Below, piece after piece: positions 54,971-63,978 of a stretch of DNA of 64,000 bases. This stretch comes from Roseibium sediminicola (GTDB taxonomy: Bacteria; Pseudomonadota; Alphaproteobacteria; Rhizobiales; Stappiaceae), in the NCBI RefSeq assembly GCF_023156505.1, contig NZ_JALNMJ010000016.1, positions 62,001-126,000 of the forward strand, written 5' to 3'. The notes under the pieces are model-generated. The model was not told the origin of the DNA. It was given only the letters and a program-made list of their open reading frames with translations, and searched no databases. A program made the translations under genes and the position numbers. Within the stretch, counting starts at the first letter, position 1; every line of letters begins with the position of its first letter.

Positions 54971-56139
54971 CCCTTTTGAACATCGACATTCCCTATCTGG
55001 CGGAAAAGCTCCAGGATCTCCTCAAGATCCCGAGCCCCACAGGCTACACCGACGAGATCGTCCGGCATGTCTGCAAGGAGCTGGAGAAGCTCGGCGTCTT
55101 TTACGAGATCACCCGCCGCGGTGGCGTGCGTGCCCGTATTTCCGGCAAGAAGCGCCGACCTGCACGCGCTTTCGTCTCGCACCTGGACACGCTCGGTGCC
55201 CAGGTGAAATGTCTTAAGGAAAACGGCCGTCTGGAACTGGTGCCGATCGGTCACTGGTCTGCCCGCTTTGCCGAAGGTGCCAGGACCACCATCTTCTCCG
55301 AAAGCGGCGCCTATACCGGCACCATCATGCCGCTGAAGGCGTCCGGGCACACCTACAACGACGAGGTCGACAAACTGCCGGTGGGCTGGGAGTTTGTCGA
55401 GCTGCGCGTCGACGCCTATTCCAAGAGCACCGACGACCTGCACCGGCTTGGTATCGATGTCGGCGATTTTGTCGCCGTCGATCCGGCGCCGGAATTCCTC
55501 GACAACGGCTTCATCGTCTCGCGCCACCTTGACAACAAGGCCGGCGTTGCCGTGATGCTGGCGGCCTTGAAGGCGCTGGTGGAATCCGGGATCGAGCCGA
55601 CGGTCGACGTCTTCTGGCTGTTCACCATCGCGGAAGAAACCGGACATGGCGCCCAGTCGATCCTGACCCCGGACATTGCCTCGCTGGTTGCCATCGACAA
55701 CGGCACCACCGCGCCCGGCCAGAACTCCGACGAATTCGGCGTCACCGTGGCCATGGCCGACCAGACCGGCCCGTTCGACTATCACCTGACCCGCAAGATG
55801 GTCCAGCTGTGCCGCGACAATGACATCAAGTTCCAGAAAGACGTGTTCCGCTATTACCGCTCGGATGCTGCCACCGCGATAGAAGCCGGCGCGGATGTGC
55901 GCACCGCTCTGATCACATTCGGCGTCGATGCCAGCCACGGCTATGAGCGCATCCACATGCATGCGCTGCGCTCCCTGGCCGAGCTTGCCACCGGCTATGC
56001 CCTCAGCCCGGTCGAGATCCAGCGTGACGCGCGCGAATTCGCCGATCTGAAAGGCTTCACCCGCCAGCCGACCGCCGATGCCGACCAGACCCTCGCCCCG
56101 GAAGTGGACGAGCCTCTGCCCGAACCGGCGAACGACTAG
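54967..56139 (+). CDS. M42-family metallopeptidase of NAGGN system
   Basis: A 390-aa peptidase of the kind annotated as osmoprotectant NAGGN system M42 family peptidase. Metal ligands are visible in FVSHLDTLGA, SRHLDNKAGVAVML and IAEETGHGAQS, with DNGT and GVDASHGYERIH later. Its role may be NAGGN turnover; this is inferred. The stop codon TAG is the TAG of the CTAG target duplicated by mobile element copy B. Confidence 0.88.
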   Translation: MTLLNIDIPYLAEKLQDLLKIPSPTGYTDEIVRHVCKELEKLGVFYEITRRGGVRARISGKKRRPARAFVSHLDTLGAQVKCLKENGRLELVPIGHWSARFAEGARTTIFSESGAYTGTIMPLKASGHTYNDEVDKLPVGWEFVELRVDAYSKSTDDLHRLGIDVGDFVAVDPAPEFLDNGFIVSRHLDNKAGVAVMLAALKALVESGIEPTVDVFWLFTIAEETGHGAQSILTPDIASLVAIDNGTTAPGQNSDEFGVTVAMADQTGPFDYHLTRKMVQLCRDNDIKFQKDVFRYYRSDAATAIEAGADVRTALITFGVDASHGYERIHMHALRSLAELATGYALSPVEIQRDAREFADLKGFTRQPTADADQTLAPEVDEPLPEPAND

Positions 56140-56404
56140 GGTCAGGACCCATTAATTTGAGTGAAATGGCAGGGATGAATTTGTTCGGATACGAGCCGCA
56201 AAGCTGCAGGAAACCGTCCGGTTTCAAAAGATTTGCAACGACGTTGCCGGGCAAATTCACCCTATCCCGGAGGGACGCAAAACGGCTTTGATTTGCTGCG
56301 TCAAACCGCTCAACCGGGCAGGAAGCCCGCTTTTCGCGCTTTTCCTTGCAACTCGTTGCCGTTTGTTGCGCCATTTCGATCAAATTAATGGGTCCTGACC
56401 CTAG
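56136..56404. mobile_element. MITE-like element, 261 bp, copy B
   Basis: Flanked by CTAG at 56136-56139 and 56401-56404. The termini GGTCAGGACCCATTAATT and AATTAATGGGTCCTGACC are perfect complements, extending to about 30 bp with two mismatches. Nearly identical to copy A at 45867-46136. The left CTAG contains the stop codon of the M42 peptidase gene. Confidence 0.9.
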
Positions 56405-56478
56405 TGTGGTGAATTTGAAATTCGCCTCATTGTTGCAGCGACCATCGAAGCGAATTTCAAATTCGAAAACCACACTAG
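56401..56478. repeat. Short CTAG-flanked palindromic element 1
   Basis: CTAGTGTGGT at the left and ACCACACTAG at the right, with inner arms GAATTTGAAATTCGC and GCGAATTTCAAATTC. Total 78 bp, starting on the CTAG that ends element copy B. It forms a long hairpin. Confidence 0.75.
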
Positions 56479-56491
56479 AAACATATGCTTG

Positions 56492-56567
56492 CTAGTCACC
56501 CTTTTGAATCTGAAGCTCGTTCCGAGTGTGCCGGGAAATAAGACGAACTTCAGATTCGGGTGACTAG
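56492..56567. repeat. Short CTAG-flanked palindromic element 2
   Basis: CTAGTCACCC...GAATCTGAAG at the left and CTTCAGATTC-GGGTGACTAG at the right, 76 bp. Different sequence from element 1 but the same CTAG-ended architecture, 13 bp further on. Confidence 0.75.
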
Positions 56568-56621
56568 GGTTTCTGCAATGTTCACCTGCCGCAGCCAAGC
56601 TGCGGAAGGCAGATCCTCTGG

Positions 56622-57296
56622 CTATTTCAGCAGTTCGGCAACCATGTGCCAGTGCCAGGAGCCCGGCTTACTGTGCAGCTTGTCTTCCAGGGAGCGCAGT
56701 TCAAACCCGTCGAAAAGCGCCACCAGCTCGGCCGCGTTGCAATAGAAATGCGGATGGTCCTTGTCGTCGTCGCCATCGCGCACGAACGTGTCGGGCGCCA
56801 CTTCTGTGCCAAGGCCGAAATTGCCGTTGCGCTTGGACAGCATGGTGCCCTGGTAGGTCCCGCCCGGTTTCAGCACCCGCGCGATTTCCGAAATCGCCTG
56901 ATTCACGATCGACGGGTCGCCATGATAGATCACGTTGAAAGAGAGTACATAGTCGAACGTGTTGTCTTCAAAAGGCAATTCGGTCATCGGCGCCAGCTGC
57001 GTCGCGACCGTCAGGCCACCGGCCTTTGCGCTCTTGTCCAGTTCCGCAAGGCCCGCCGCGGACATGTCCACGGCATGGGTCTCGAATCCGGCCCGGGCAA
57101 AGGCGAGCGCATGGCGGCCGACGCCGCAACCAAGATCCAGCGCCTTGACAGGGCCGGACGGCTGCAGCGAGGCGATCAGCATGGCGACATCTTCCGCCGG
57201 CTTGATCCAGTCGGCACGGCCCTCTTCGGTCTGCCAGCGCTTGTCCCAGGCAAAATGGGCGGTATCGGTCTTTTCCAGACCCTGAACGTCACTCAT
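56622..57296 (-). CDS. SAM-dependent methyltransferase coupled to phnE
   Basis: A 224-aa class I methyltransferase (TehB/UbiE-like). Motif I is LDLGCGVGRHALAFARAGFETHAVDMS, motif IV FDYVLSFNVIYHGD. Its start overlaps the phnE stop by 4 bp, so it is translated with the phosphonate importer. A methyl transfer to an imported phosphonate or a breakdown product is possible but not shown; a detoxification role is an alternative. Last gene of the operon. Confidence 0.83.
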   Translation of the reverse strand: MSDVQGLEKTDTAHFAWDKRWQTEEGRADWIKPAEDVAMLIASLQPSGPVKALDLGCGVGRHALAFARAGFETHAVDMSAAGLAELDKSAKAGGLTVATQLAPMTELPFEDNTFDYVLSFNVIYHGDPSIVNQAISEIARVLKPGGTYQGTMLSKRNGNFGLGTEVAPDTFVRDGDDDKDHPHFYCNAAELVALFDGFELRSLEDKLHSKPGSWHWHMVAELLK

Positions 57297-58126
57297 CGGG
57301 AAGATCCCTCCAAAATCCGGCCGCGGGCAATTGTACCGAGCCGTTCTACAAGAAGCACCAGCACGAAGATCATCAGGATGATGGTCATCGCCAGCTGGTA
57401 GTCGAAAAAGTCCATCGCCACCTTCAGCTCGATGCCGATCCCGCCCGCGCCGACAAGGCCGAGCACGACCGAGGAGCGGGTCGCCTTTTCCAGTGCGAAC
57501 AGGGAGGTGGTGATGAAGGACGGCATAGCGGCGGGAACCACCGCGCAGAAGATCGTGTCGAACTTGCCGGCGCCGGCCGCCGTCAGCGCTTCGCTCGGTC
57601 CTTTTTCGACATCCTCCATGGATTCGGCAAAGAACCGGCCGCAGAAGCCGATCGTATCGACGGCAATCGCAAGGGTTCCGGCAAATGGCCCGAGGCCGAC
57701 GCTGATGACGAAGACCAGAGCCCAGACCAGGTCTGGCACGGTGCGGAACAGGGCAATCAGAAGCCGGGACGACGTATAGAAAACCCGTGAAATCGGGGTC
57801 TGCCGGGTAAGGCCCCTGGCCGCCAGCACGGCCAGCGGCAGGCTGACGATGATGCCGATGATGGTGCCGGCCAGCGCCATCTGGAACGTTTCGACCAGCG
57901 CCTTTGAAAGCTGCGGCAGCCGTTCGAGAGACGGCGGCCAGGCACGGGAGAGGAAGTCGGCCATGGCCGGACCGCCGGACACCAGCGCCGAAAACGACCA
58001 GCCCGCTCCCTGGAAGGACCAGAGCACGAAGGCGGCGAGAGCGACGTAGGCGGTGAACTGCAGAGCGCCCGGTCGCTCAAGCCGGCCCGGCATCGGACCC
58101 CATCTTGTCAGAAATGCTTCAGCCAT
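57293..58126 (-). CDS. phnE: Phosphonate-type ABC permease (operon 1)
   Basis: A 277-aa inner-membrane permease with about six helices. The EAA-type loop EALTAAGAGKFDTIFCAVVPAAMPSF and RTVPDLVWALVFVISVGLGPFAG are typical of PhnE. Start ATG 58126 (MAEAFLTRWGP) overlaps phnC by 8 bp. Only one permease gene, in contrast to the second operon. Confidence 0.88.
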   Translation of the reverse strand: MAEAFLTRWGPMPGRLERPGALQFTAYVALAAFVLWSFQGAGWSFSALVSGGPAMADFLSRAWPPSLERLPQLSKALVETFQMALAGTIIGIIVSLPLAVLAARGLTRQTPISRVFYTSSRLLIALFRTVPDLVWALVFVISVGLGPFAGTLAIAVDTIGFCGRFFAESMEDVEKGPSEALTAAGAGKFDTIFCAVVPAAMPSFITTSLFALEKATRSSVVLGLVGAGGIGIELKVAMDFFDYQLAMTIILMIFVLVLLVERLGTIARGRILEGSSR

Positions 58127-58937
58127 AATGTTTGCCCAGATCTGCCGCCGACAAATTCGCGCTTCGCTGGTCCAGGACGATAGCGCCCTGTTTGAGGGCC
58201 AGCACCCGGTCGGAATAGTCCAGCGCCTGTTGCACATTGTGCGAGGTGAACAGCAAGGTGATGCCCTCTTCCCGGGTCAGTTGGTGGAAGAGATCCATGA
58301 CCTCCTGCCCGGCAACCGGATCGAGACTGGCAACCGGTTCATCCGCTACGATCATCTTCGGATCCTGCATCAGCGCCCGGGCGATGGCGACCCGCTGGGA
58401 CTGGCCGCCCGACAGCTGATCCGCGCGTTTTCTGGCCTGGTCCGCCAGACCGACCCGCTCCAGACAGGCCATGGCGCGCTCGCGCAGATGCGACGGTGCA
58501 AATGCTTGCGACCAGCCGCGAATGCCCCCGGCCCTGCCGAGATTGCCGTGAATGACATTGGTCAGCGCCGACACCCGCGGCACCAGATTGTGTTTTTGAA
58601 AGACGAAGCCGACCTCGGCCCGGATGTGCCGCAGCCGACGTGCCTTTGCCGATGTGATGTCCTCGTCGAACAGTGTCAGCGATCCGGCATCCGGTTCGAC
58701 CAGACGCAGCGCGCAGCGCAGCGCGGTCGACTTGCCGGCGCCGTTGGACCCGATCAGGGCGACCGCCTCGCGGCGATGCACCGCGAAGGAAACGCCCTGC
58801 AGCACGGCGCGGTTCTTGCCGAAGGACTTGCGCAGGCCGTCGACACGAAGCTCGCATGCCTCCCCTCCGGCACACGGCTGTTCCGGGACCGCCGGCGCAG
58901 ATGCGCCGACGGTTTGAAGCTGGGCCTGTGGCATCAT
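58119..58937 (-). CDS. phnC: Phosphonate-type ABC ATPase (operon 1)
   Basis: A 272-aa ATP-binding subunit with Walker A GSNGAGKST (63-71), signature LSGGQSQRVAIARAL and Walker B MIVADEPVASLD. The N-terminal ~25 residues are an unusual Ala/Pro-rich extension. Energises import with phnD and phnE. Its start overlaps the phnD stop by 4 bp. Confidence 0.9.
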   Translation of the reverse strand: MMPQAQLQTVGASAPAVPEQPCAGGEACELRVDGLRKSFGKNRAVLQGVSFAVHRREAVALIGSNGAGKSTALRCALRLVEPDAGSLTLFDEDITSAKARRLRHIRAEVGFVFQKHNLVPRVSALTNVIHGNLGRAGGIRGWSQAFAPSHLRERAMACLERVGLADQARKRADQLSGGQSQRVAIARALMQDPKMIVADEPVASLDPVAGQEVMDLFHQLTREEGITLLFTSHNVQQALDYSDRVLALKQGAIVLDQRSANLSAADLGKHYG

Positions 58938-59806
58938 TCGCCGATGAAGTTGTCGTATTGCGGGAAACCGGCGGTGGTGTACATGGACCGGACCAGGTCA
59001 TAGGCACCGTCCTCGATCGCCACCAGGTCCATGCCGGAATACTTGTCGTTTTCCTCGTGCTGCAGGATTGCGGTGATGATCGCTTCCTTGTTCGCCAGGA
59101 TGGCGTCGCGCACACCTTCCGCAGCCTTGGCGTCGACATGAGCGGCAACCATCAGCATGTCGTTCGGCAGGTCTCCCGACCGGGCGATCACCCGGAAGAA
59201 GCCGTTCGGCACGCTGTCATCCTTGTTGCGCACGTTCAGCCAGGAATTGTGGTTGGTGCCGATGGCGGCGACGTCGCCCTTCTTGAGGGCTTCGTGGGCG
59301 ATGTTGCGCGAGGTGTGCAGCTTGTCGATGTCCTTGACCGGATCGACGCCATAATCGGCCATCAACTGCATCGGGCACAGCATGTTGGAGGTGGAACCGA
59401 TGTCGCCAAAGGCCACTTTCTTGCCCTTGAGCTCGGCCGGACGGGTGATGCCGCTGTCGGCGCGCACCACGATGGCGCAGAAATAGTCCGGACGGCCAAG
59501 GCCGATCAGCGGCTTGGCTTCGGTCATCTTGTTGATGACGATGTATTCCGCCGGGCCGGTGACGACGAAGTCGACCCGCTTGGCGCGCAGCGCTTCGGCG
59601 GCGGCGGTCCGGCTGGTGACCGGGAAAAACTCGAACGTGTGGTCGGTCGCGTTTTCAAGGGCCTCCTTGAACGGACCCCATTCGACCTGAAGACGTTCCA
59701 GGCCTTCCACGTCGGTAACGGCCATTTTGAATGTGTCGGCAAAGGATGACGACAAGGAAACAGCAAGTGCGGCGGCCGCAATCGCGGCGGATTTCAGAAA
59801 GCGCAT
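58934..59806 (-). CDS. phnD: Phosphonate-type ABC substrate-binding protein (operon 1)
   Basis: A 290-aa periplasmic binding protein with signal peptide (MRFLKSAAIAAAALAVSLSSSFA). The fold matches PhnD/PtxB (VDFVVTGPAEYIVINKM..., KKVAFGDIGSTSNMLCP). It is divergent in sequence from the second PhnD in this window, so a different phosphonate, phosphite or unrelated substrate is possible. ATG 59806 follows AAAGGAG. Confidence 0.87.
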   Translation of the reverse strand: MRFLKSAAIAAAALAVSLSSSFADTFKMAVTDVEGLERLQVEWGPFKEALENATDHTFEFFPVTSRTAAAEALRAKRVDFVVTGPAEYIVINKMTEAKPLIGLGRPDYFCAIVVRADSGITRPAELKGKKVAFGDIGSTSNMLCPMQLMADYGVDPVKDIDKLHTSRNIAHEALKKGDVAAIGTNHNSWLNVRNKDDSVPNGFFRVIARSGDLPNDMLMVAAHVDAKAAEGVRDAILANKEAIITAILQHEENDKYSGMDLVAIEDGAYDLVRSMYTTAGFPQYDNFIGE

Positions 59807-60105
59807 ATCGGAAACTCCTTTGAGTGCCGGAGCATTGCCGGCAAGGCGCCAGGAGCCTAACGACAAGCGCGCTTCCGAAAATGAATTAATTATGTACTTT
59901 CGACGACATTTACACAGAGACGACAAACATGAATGAGATAAAATACAAACGAAAAAGAAAAAGTTCGAACAATCTCTTCATCTTACTTTTTTCATGGCAA
60001 ACCTTATTTTCTGGACTGTCGCAAAACTTCATAAAAGTATAATCGTATAGACATCTGCATACCGTGCTTTTTTGCTAGGTCGCTCCCGGTTTCTCGGAGG
60101 AGCGC
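59807..60105. promoter_or_regulatory. Divergent promoter region of the two phosphonate operons
   Basis: This 299-bp region is AT-rich (59880-60065). CTGTCGC-AAAA-CTTCATA at 60017-60034 resembles one half of a Pho box; the second repeat fits only with a one-base deletion, so it is weak evidence for PhoB control. On the other side, ACGACA words repeat at about 59904 and 59921. Confidence 0.4.
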
Positions 60106-60927
60106 ATGCTGGTTATTGAGCAATTATCGAAGACATTCGGAGATCTGACCGCTGTCGATGGCGTGTCTCTTGCCATTCCCAAGGGACAGATGGTCGGTGT
60201 CATCGGCCGGTCCGGTGCGGGCAAATCCACGCTTCTGCGCATGATCAACCGGCTCACGGACCCGACGCGCGGAACCATTACCAACGAAGGCCGGGTGATA
60301 ACGTCTCTCAAGGGCCGTGACCTGCGCCTGTGGCGCGCCAGCTGCGCGATGATCTTTCAGCAGTTCAACCTGGTCGAACGCATGGACGTTCTGACCAACG
60401 TCATGGTCGGCCGCATCGCCCATACCGGGTTCCTGCGCGCCATGACCCGATCCTTCACGGATGAAGACCGGGTGCGCGCCATCGAGGCGCTGGACCGGCT
60501 CGACCTCGTGCCACAGGCCCTGCAACGGGCTGGAACGCTCTCCGGCGGTCAGCAGCAGCGGGTGGCGATTGCCAAGGCGCTGGTCCAGAATCCGCGCATC
60601 ATGCTGGCCGACGAGCCGATTGCCTCGCTCGATCCGTCCAATGCCACGCGGGTAATGGACGCCCTGCGCGAGATCAACCGGACGGACGGGCTCACTGTCC
60701 TGGTCAACCTGCACACGCTCGACACCGCCCGCGCCTATTGCGACCGGATCGTTGCCATGCGCGCCGGACAGGTCCGGTTCGACGGCACCCCGGACGCGCT
60801 GACGACCGAAAAGGTGCGCGCGATCTACGGCTCGGACGACCTCAGCGGCGACATCAACGAGGCCGTGACGTCCACCTCCCTGTCCTCTCACATGTCTCCG
60901 GAACCGTTCAAGGCGGTCGGGACCTGA
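60106..60927 (+). CDS. phnC: Phosphonate ABC ATPase (operon 2)
   Basis: A 273-aa ATPase with Walker A GRSGAGKST (34-42), Q-loop in MIFQQFNLVERMDVLTNVM, signature LSGGQQQRVAIAKAL and Walker B MLADEPIASLD. First gene of phnCDEE. ATG at 60106 follows GGAGGAGCGC. Confidence 0.94.
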   Translation: MLVIEQLSKTFGDLTAVDGVSLAIPKGQMVGVIGRSGAGKSTLLRMINRLTDPTRGTITNEGRVITSLKGRDLRLWRASCAMIFQQFNLVERMDVLTNVMVGRIAHTGFLRAMTRSFTDEDRVRAIEALDRLDLVPQALQRAGTLSGGQQQRVAIAKALVQNPRIMLADEPIASLDPSNATRVMDALREINRTDGLTVLVNLHTLDTARAYCDRIVAMRAGQVRFDGTPDALTTEKVRAIYGSDDLSGDINEAVTSTSLSSHMSPEPFKAVGT

Positions 60928-61017
60928 GCGGCGGCAGCGACCCAACGCCCGCCGCGCCAACCACGCGGGACTTCCCGCATCATCCGCCGGAACAGCCGGC
61001 AAATTTGGAGCATTTCG

Positions 61018-61929
61018 ATGAAGGCCATTCTCGCAGCAGCCGTTTCCGCAGCCGTCCTGGCAGCATCCCCTGCCCTGGCGGACAGCTGGAAAGATCAGTA
61101 CAAGACTGTCAAGTTCGGCATCCTGTCCGGCGAAAACGAAAAAGACCGGATCGCGCGTTACACGCCGTTTGAAAAATATCTGGAGCACGAGCTCGGCGTC
61201 GAGGTCGAGATCTTCACCGCCGGCTCCTATGACGGCGTCATCCAGGCAATCGCCGCCGACCAGATCGAGTTCGCGTTCTTCGGGTCCTCGTCCTATGCCG
61301 CCGCGTATACGGAAACCAACGGCGGCGTGACCCCGCTGGTCTCGCGTCTGCAGAAGGACGGCTCCACCGGCTATTTCTCCGTCGTCGCCGTACGCTGCGA
61401 CAGCGGCATCGAAAAGCTGGAAGACCTCAAGGGCAAGACCCTGGCCTTTGCCGACCCGGACAGCACCTCCGGCTACGCCGTCCCCTATTTCAACCTGAGC
61501 AAGCAGGGCTTTGAGCCGAAGACCTATTTCGGCGCGATCCCGTTCTCCGGCGCCCACGAGACCGGTGTGCTCGGCGTCTACAACAAGCAGTATGACGCGG
61601 CCGCCACCTACATCACCAACGAGGAAGACGGCATCCCGCAGCGCATGGTGACCAAGGGCATGATCGAGGACGGTTCGATCTGCACCATCTGGAAGTCGCC
61701 GGAAATCACCTCAGGTCCGCTGGCAGCCCGCACCAACCTGCCGCAAGGCCTGATCAACGACATGCGCCAGGCGCTCATGGACATTCCGGAAAAGGACACG
61801 CTGGCCTTCATCGAAATGACCGGCGGCGAAGACAGCACCCAGGAAGGTTGGATCGAAGTCGACCACGACCGTTACCAGTGGATCGTCGAGATGCGCGACT
61901 GGCTGAAAAAGCAGCGCCGCGGCGGCTGA
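61018..61929 (+). CDS. phnD: Phosphonate ABC substrate-binding protein (operon 2)
   Basis: A 303-aa periplasmic protein with signal peptide (MKAILAAAVSAAVLAASPALA). Family segments are KFGILSGENEKDRIARYTPFEKYLEHELGVEVEIFTAGSYDGVIQAIAADQIEFAFFGSSSYAAAY and the later DPDSTSGYAVP. A canonical PhnD, better matched to the family than the operon 1 protein. Confidence 0.94.
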   Translation: MKAILAAAVSAAVLAASPALADSWKDQYKTVKFGILSGENEKDRIARYTPFEKYLEHELGVEVEIFTAGSYDGVIQAIAADQIEFAFFGSSSYAAAYTETNGGVTPLVSRLQKDGSTGYFSVVAVRCDSGIEKLEDLKGKTLAFADPDSTSGYAVPYFNLSKQGFEPKTYFGAIPFSGAHETGVLGVYNKQYDAAATYITNEEDGIPQRMVTKGMIEDGSICTIWKSPEITSGPLAARTNLPQGLINDMRQALMDIPEKDTLAFIEMTGGEDSTQEGWIEVDHDRYQWIVEMRDWLKKQRRGG

Positions 61930-61984
61930 TTTTTCCGAACTCCTTTGGAGGAGGCGCCCCGGTGTCTCTTCCAATCCCATCCTT

Positions 61985-62093
61985 CGTCATCCCGGACGCA
62001 GCGCAGCGAAGATCCGGGATCGGGGAGCCCGGGCCACTCTGACCAAAGAGGTTCCCCGGTCCCGGCTCGCGCTTCGCTTGGCCGGGATGACGA
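61985..62093. repeat. Palindromic repeat inside phnCDEE transcript
   Basis: CGTCATCCCGGACGCAGCGC at the left and GGCCGGGATGACG at the right, about 109 bp, with GGTTCCCCGGTCCC-type pairing inside. It fills the 228-bp gap between phnD and the first phnE. Confidence 0.7.
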
Positions 62094-62157
62094 CGGATAG
62101 AAAACATGGACACCTGAGCGGCGGCTCGACCGCATCACCGATCATCGGAATCACCTC

Positions 62158-63072
62158 ATGACGGCGCTTTCCCCAGCCATCGACCGGTTTGAGCTCGACT
62201 ATGCGGCTGCGCGCAGAAAGGCGCTGCGGGTCAACACGATCTCGACCGTCCTGTTCGCGCTCTGCTTTGTCGTGACCGCCTGGATCGGCGGCTTTTTCGA
62301 TATGACGGACGTCACGCTCTCCAATGGCGAGCGGGTGTCGATGTGGAAGATCTGGGCCGGCCTGCCGCGTCTCGGCGAATATCTTTACAAGACGCTGCCC
62401 GTGCTGCGTTGGGAGACGCTCGATGCGGATCTTGCCGAGTGGTTCTGGCGCTGGAAGGTCTGGCTGCGGCTCCTGGTCGAGACCGTGCTGATCGCTTATA
62501 TGGCGACGCTTCTGGGCATTGTCGGGGCGTTCCTGCTCAGCTTCCCGGCCTCGCGCAACCTGTCGCCCAACCGGTTTGTGCTGAACCTCACCCGCCGCTA
62601 CCTGGAAATCCTGCGCACGGTGCCCGATCTTGTCTGGGCGCTGATCTTCGTCTTCTGCTTCGGCGTCGGACCGCTCGCCGGCGTGCTCGCCATTGGCCTT
62701 CATGCCACCGGCGCGCTCGGCAAGCTCTATTCCGAGGCCAACGAGAATGCGGACATGCGCCCGCTGGAGGGCATCAAGGCATCGGGCGGCTCCTGGTTCG
62801 ACCAGATCCGCTATGGCATCGTCCCGCAGGTGGTGCCGAACATCATCAGCTACACATTGTTGCGCTTCGAGATCAACGTGCGCTCCTCCTCGATCATCGG
62901 CTTTGTCGGCGCCGGCGGTCTGGGCCAGGAAATCCGTGTGGCCATGTCGCTGCAGGAATACACCGACCTTTCCGCGCTGTTCCTGATCATCTTTGTCACC
63001 GTGATCGTGATGGACATGCTGAGCGAGAAGGTCCGCCACCGCATCATTGGCCTGACCGGAAGGGGCGTCTGA
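62158..63072 (+). CDS. phnE: Phosphonate ABC permease, first (operon 2)
   Basis: A 304-aa membrane permease with N-terminal helix, the RTVPDLVWALIFVFCFGVGPLAG segment, EGIKASGGSWFDQIRYGIVPQVVPN loop and SSSIIGFVGAGGLGQEI. Ends 2 bp before the second permease ATG. Confidence 0.93.
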   Translation: MTALSPAIDRFELDYAAARRKALRVNTISTVLFALCFVVTAWIGGFFDMTDVTLSNGERVSMWKIWAGLPRLGEYLYKTLPVLRWETLDADLAEWFWRWKVWLRLLVETVLIAYMATLLGIVGAFLLSFPASRNLSPNRFVLNLTRRYLEILRTVPDLVWALIFVFCFGVGPLAGVLAIGLHATGALGKLYSEANENADMRPLEGIKASGGSWFDQIRYGIVPQVVPNIISYTLLRFEINVRSSSIIGFVGAGGLGQEIRVAMSLQEYTDLSALFLIIFVTVIVMDMLSEKVRHRIIGLTGRGV

Positions 63073-63074
63073 CC

Positions 63075-63917
63075 ATGACCGTGCTGTCAAACGATCTGGA
63101 ACGGGCGAAAACCCTTGTCCCGGAGGCTTTCGCGACCCCGATCAAGACCAGGCTCATCCGCCTGGCCGCCTGGCTGGTTTTCGCCTGTCTGACCGGCTGG
63201 TGCCTGTGGGCCTTCGGCTTCTCGCCGGCGCGCCTTCTCGAAGGCGCCAGCCGCTTCGGCAACGTGCTCTCCTTCATGTTCCCGCCGCATGTCTGGACCA
63301 CCTGGGTAGAGTGGCAGGAGATCCTGAAAGGCCTCGGAGAGACTGTCGCCATGGCCTTCATGGGCACGCTGCTCGGCGCGGTCATCGCCTTTCCGCTGGC
63401 CTTTCTCGGGGCCAAGAACATCATGCCGTCGACCTGGCTGCGTCTCGGCGTCCGGCGCGGTTTCGATGCTCTCAGGGCGGTTGAGCAGCTGATTCTGGCC
63501 CTGATCTTCATCCGCGCTTTCGGCCTCGGACCGCTGGCCGGGATCCTGGCGATCGCCGTCTCCGAAATCGGCACGTTTTCCAAGCTCTTCTCCGAGGCGA
63601 TAGAGAACACGTCCAACAAGCCCGTCGACGGACTCAAGGCGTCCGGCGGCGGCCCTCTCCAGAACGTCCGCTTTGCCATCCTGCCCCAGGCCCTGCCGGT
63701 GATCCTGTCGATCATTCTTTACAATTTCGAGAGCAACACCCGATCCGGCACCATCCTGGGCATCGTCGGCGCCGGTGGCATCGGCTTCCTCCTCGCCGAC
63801 CGCATCCACGCCTACCGCTGGCCGGAAGCCTGGACGATCATCTTCCTGATCATCTTCATGGTCTACGTAATCGACGGGATCTCGGGCTATTTGAGGAAGC
63901 GGATCATTGGGGGGTGA
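63075..63917 (+). CDS. phnE: Phosphonate ABC permease, second (operon 2)
   Basis: A 280-aa membrane permease homologous to the preceding PhnE: MAFMGTLLGAVIAFPLAFLGAKN, VDGLKASGGGPLQNVRFAILPQALPV and RSGTILGIVGAGGIGFLL. Together the two form a heterodimeric channel. The frame is also open upstream from 62343, but that part lies inside the first phnE in another frame. Confidence 0.93.
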   Translation: MTVLSNDLERAKTLVPEAFATPIKTRLIRLAAWLVFACLTGWCLWAFGFSPARLLEGASRFGNVLSFMFPPHVWTTWVEWQEILKGLGETVAMAFMGTLLGAVIAFPLAFLGAKNIMPSTWLRLGVRRGFDALRAVEQLILALIFIRAFGLGPLAGILAIAVSEIGTFSKLFSEAIENTSNKPVDGLKASGGGPLQNVRFAILPQALPVILSIILYNFESNTRSGTILGIVGAGGIGFLLADRIHAYRWPEAWTIIFLIIFMVYVIDGISGYLRKRIIGG

Positions 63918-63978
63918 AAACCGCGGGTGGGCATCATCCGGTCGAACCTCTTTCAAGGCACTTTTGCATGTGCCGTCA

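Noticed and set aside
60017..60034. Pho box upstream of phnC
   Set aside because: One repeat (CTGTCGC) fits loosely and the second only with a deletion. Kept as a weak note in the promoter-region entry, not as a site.
62343..63917. A 524-codon plus-strand ORF
   Set aside because: Codons before 63075 overlap the first phnE in another frame and lack membrane-protein character; the true gene starts at 63075.
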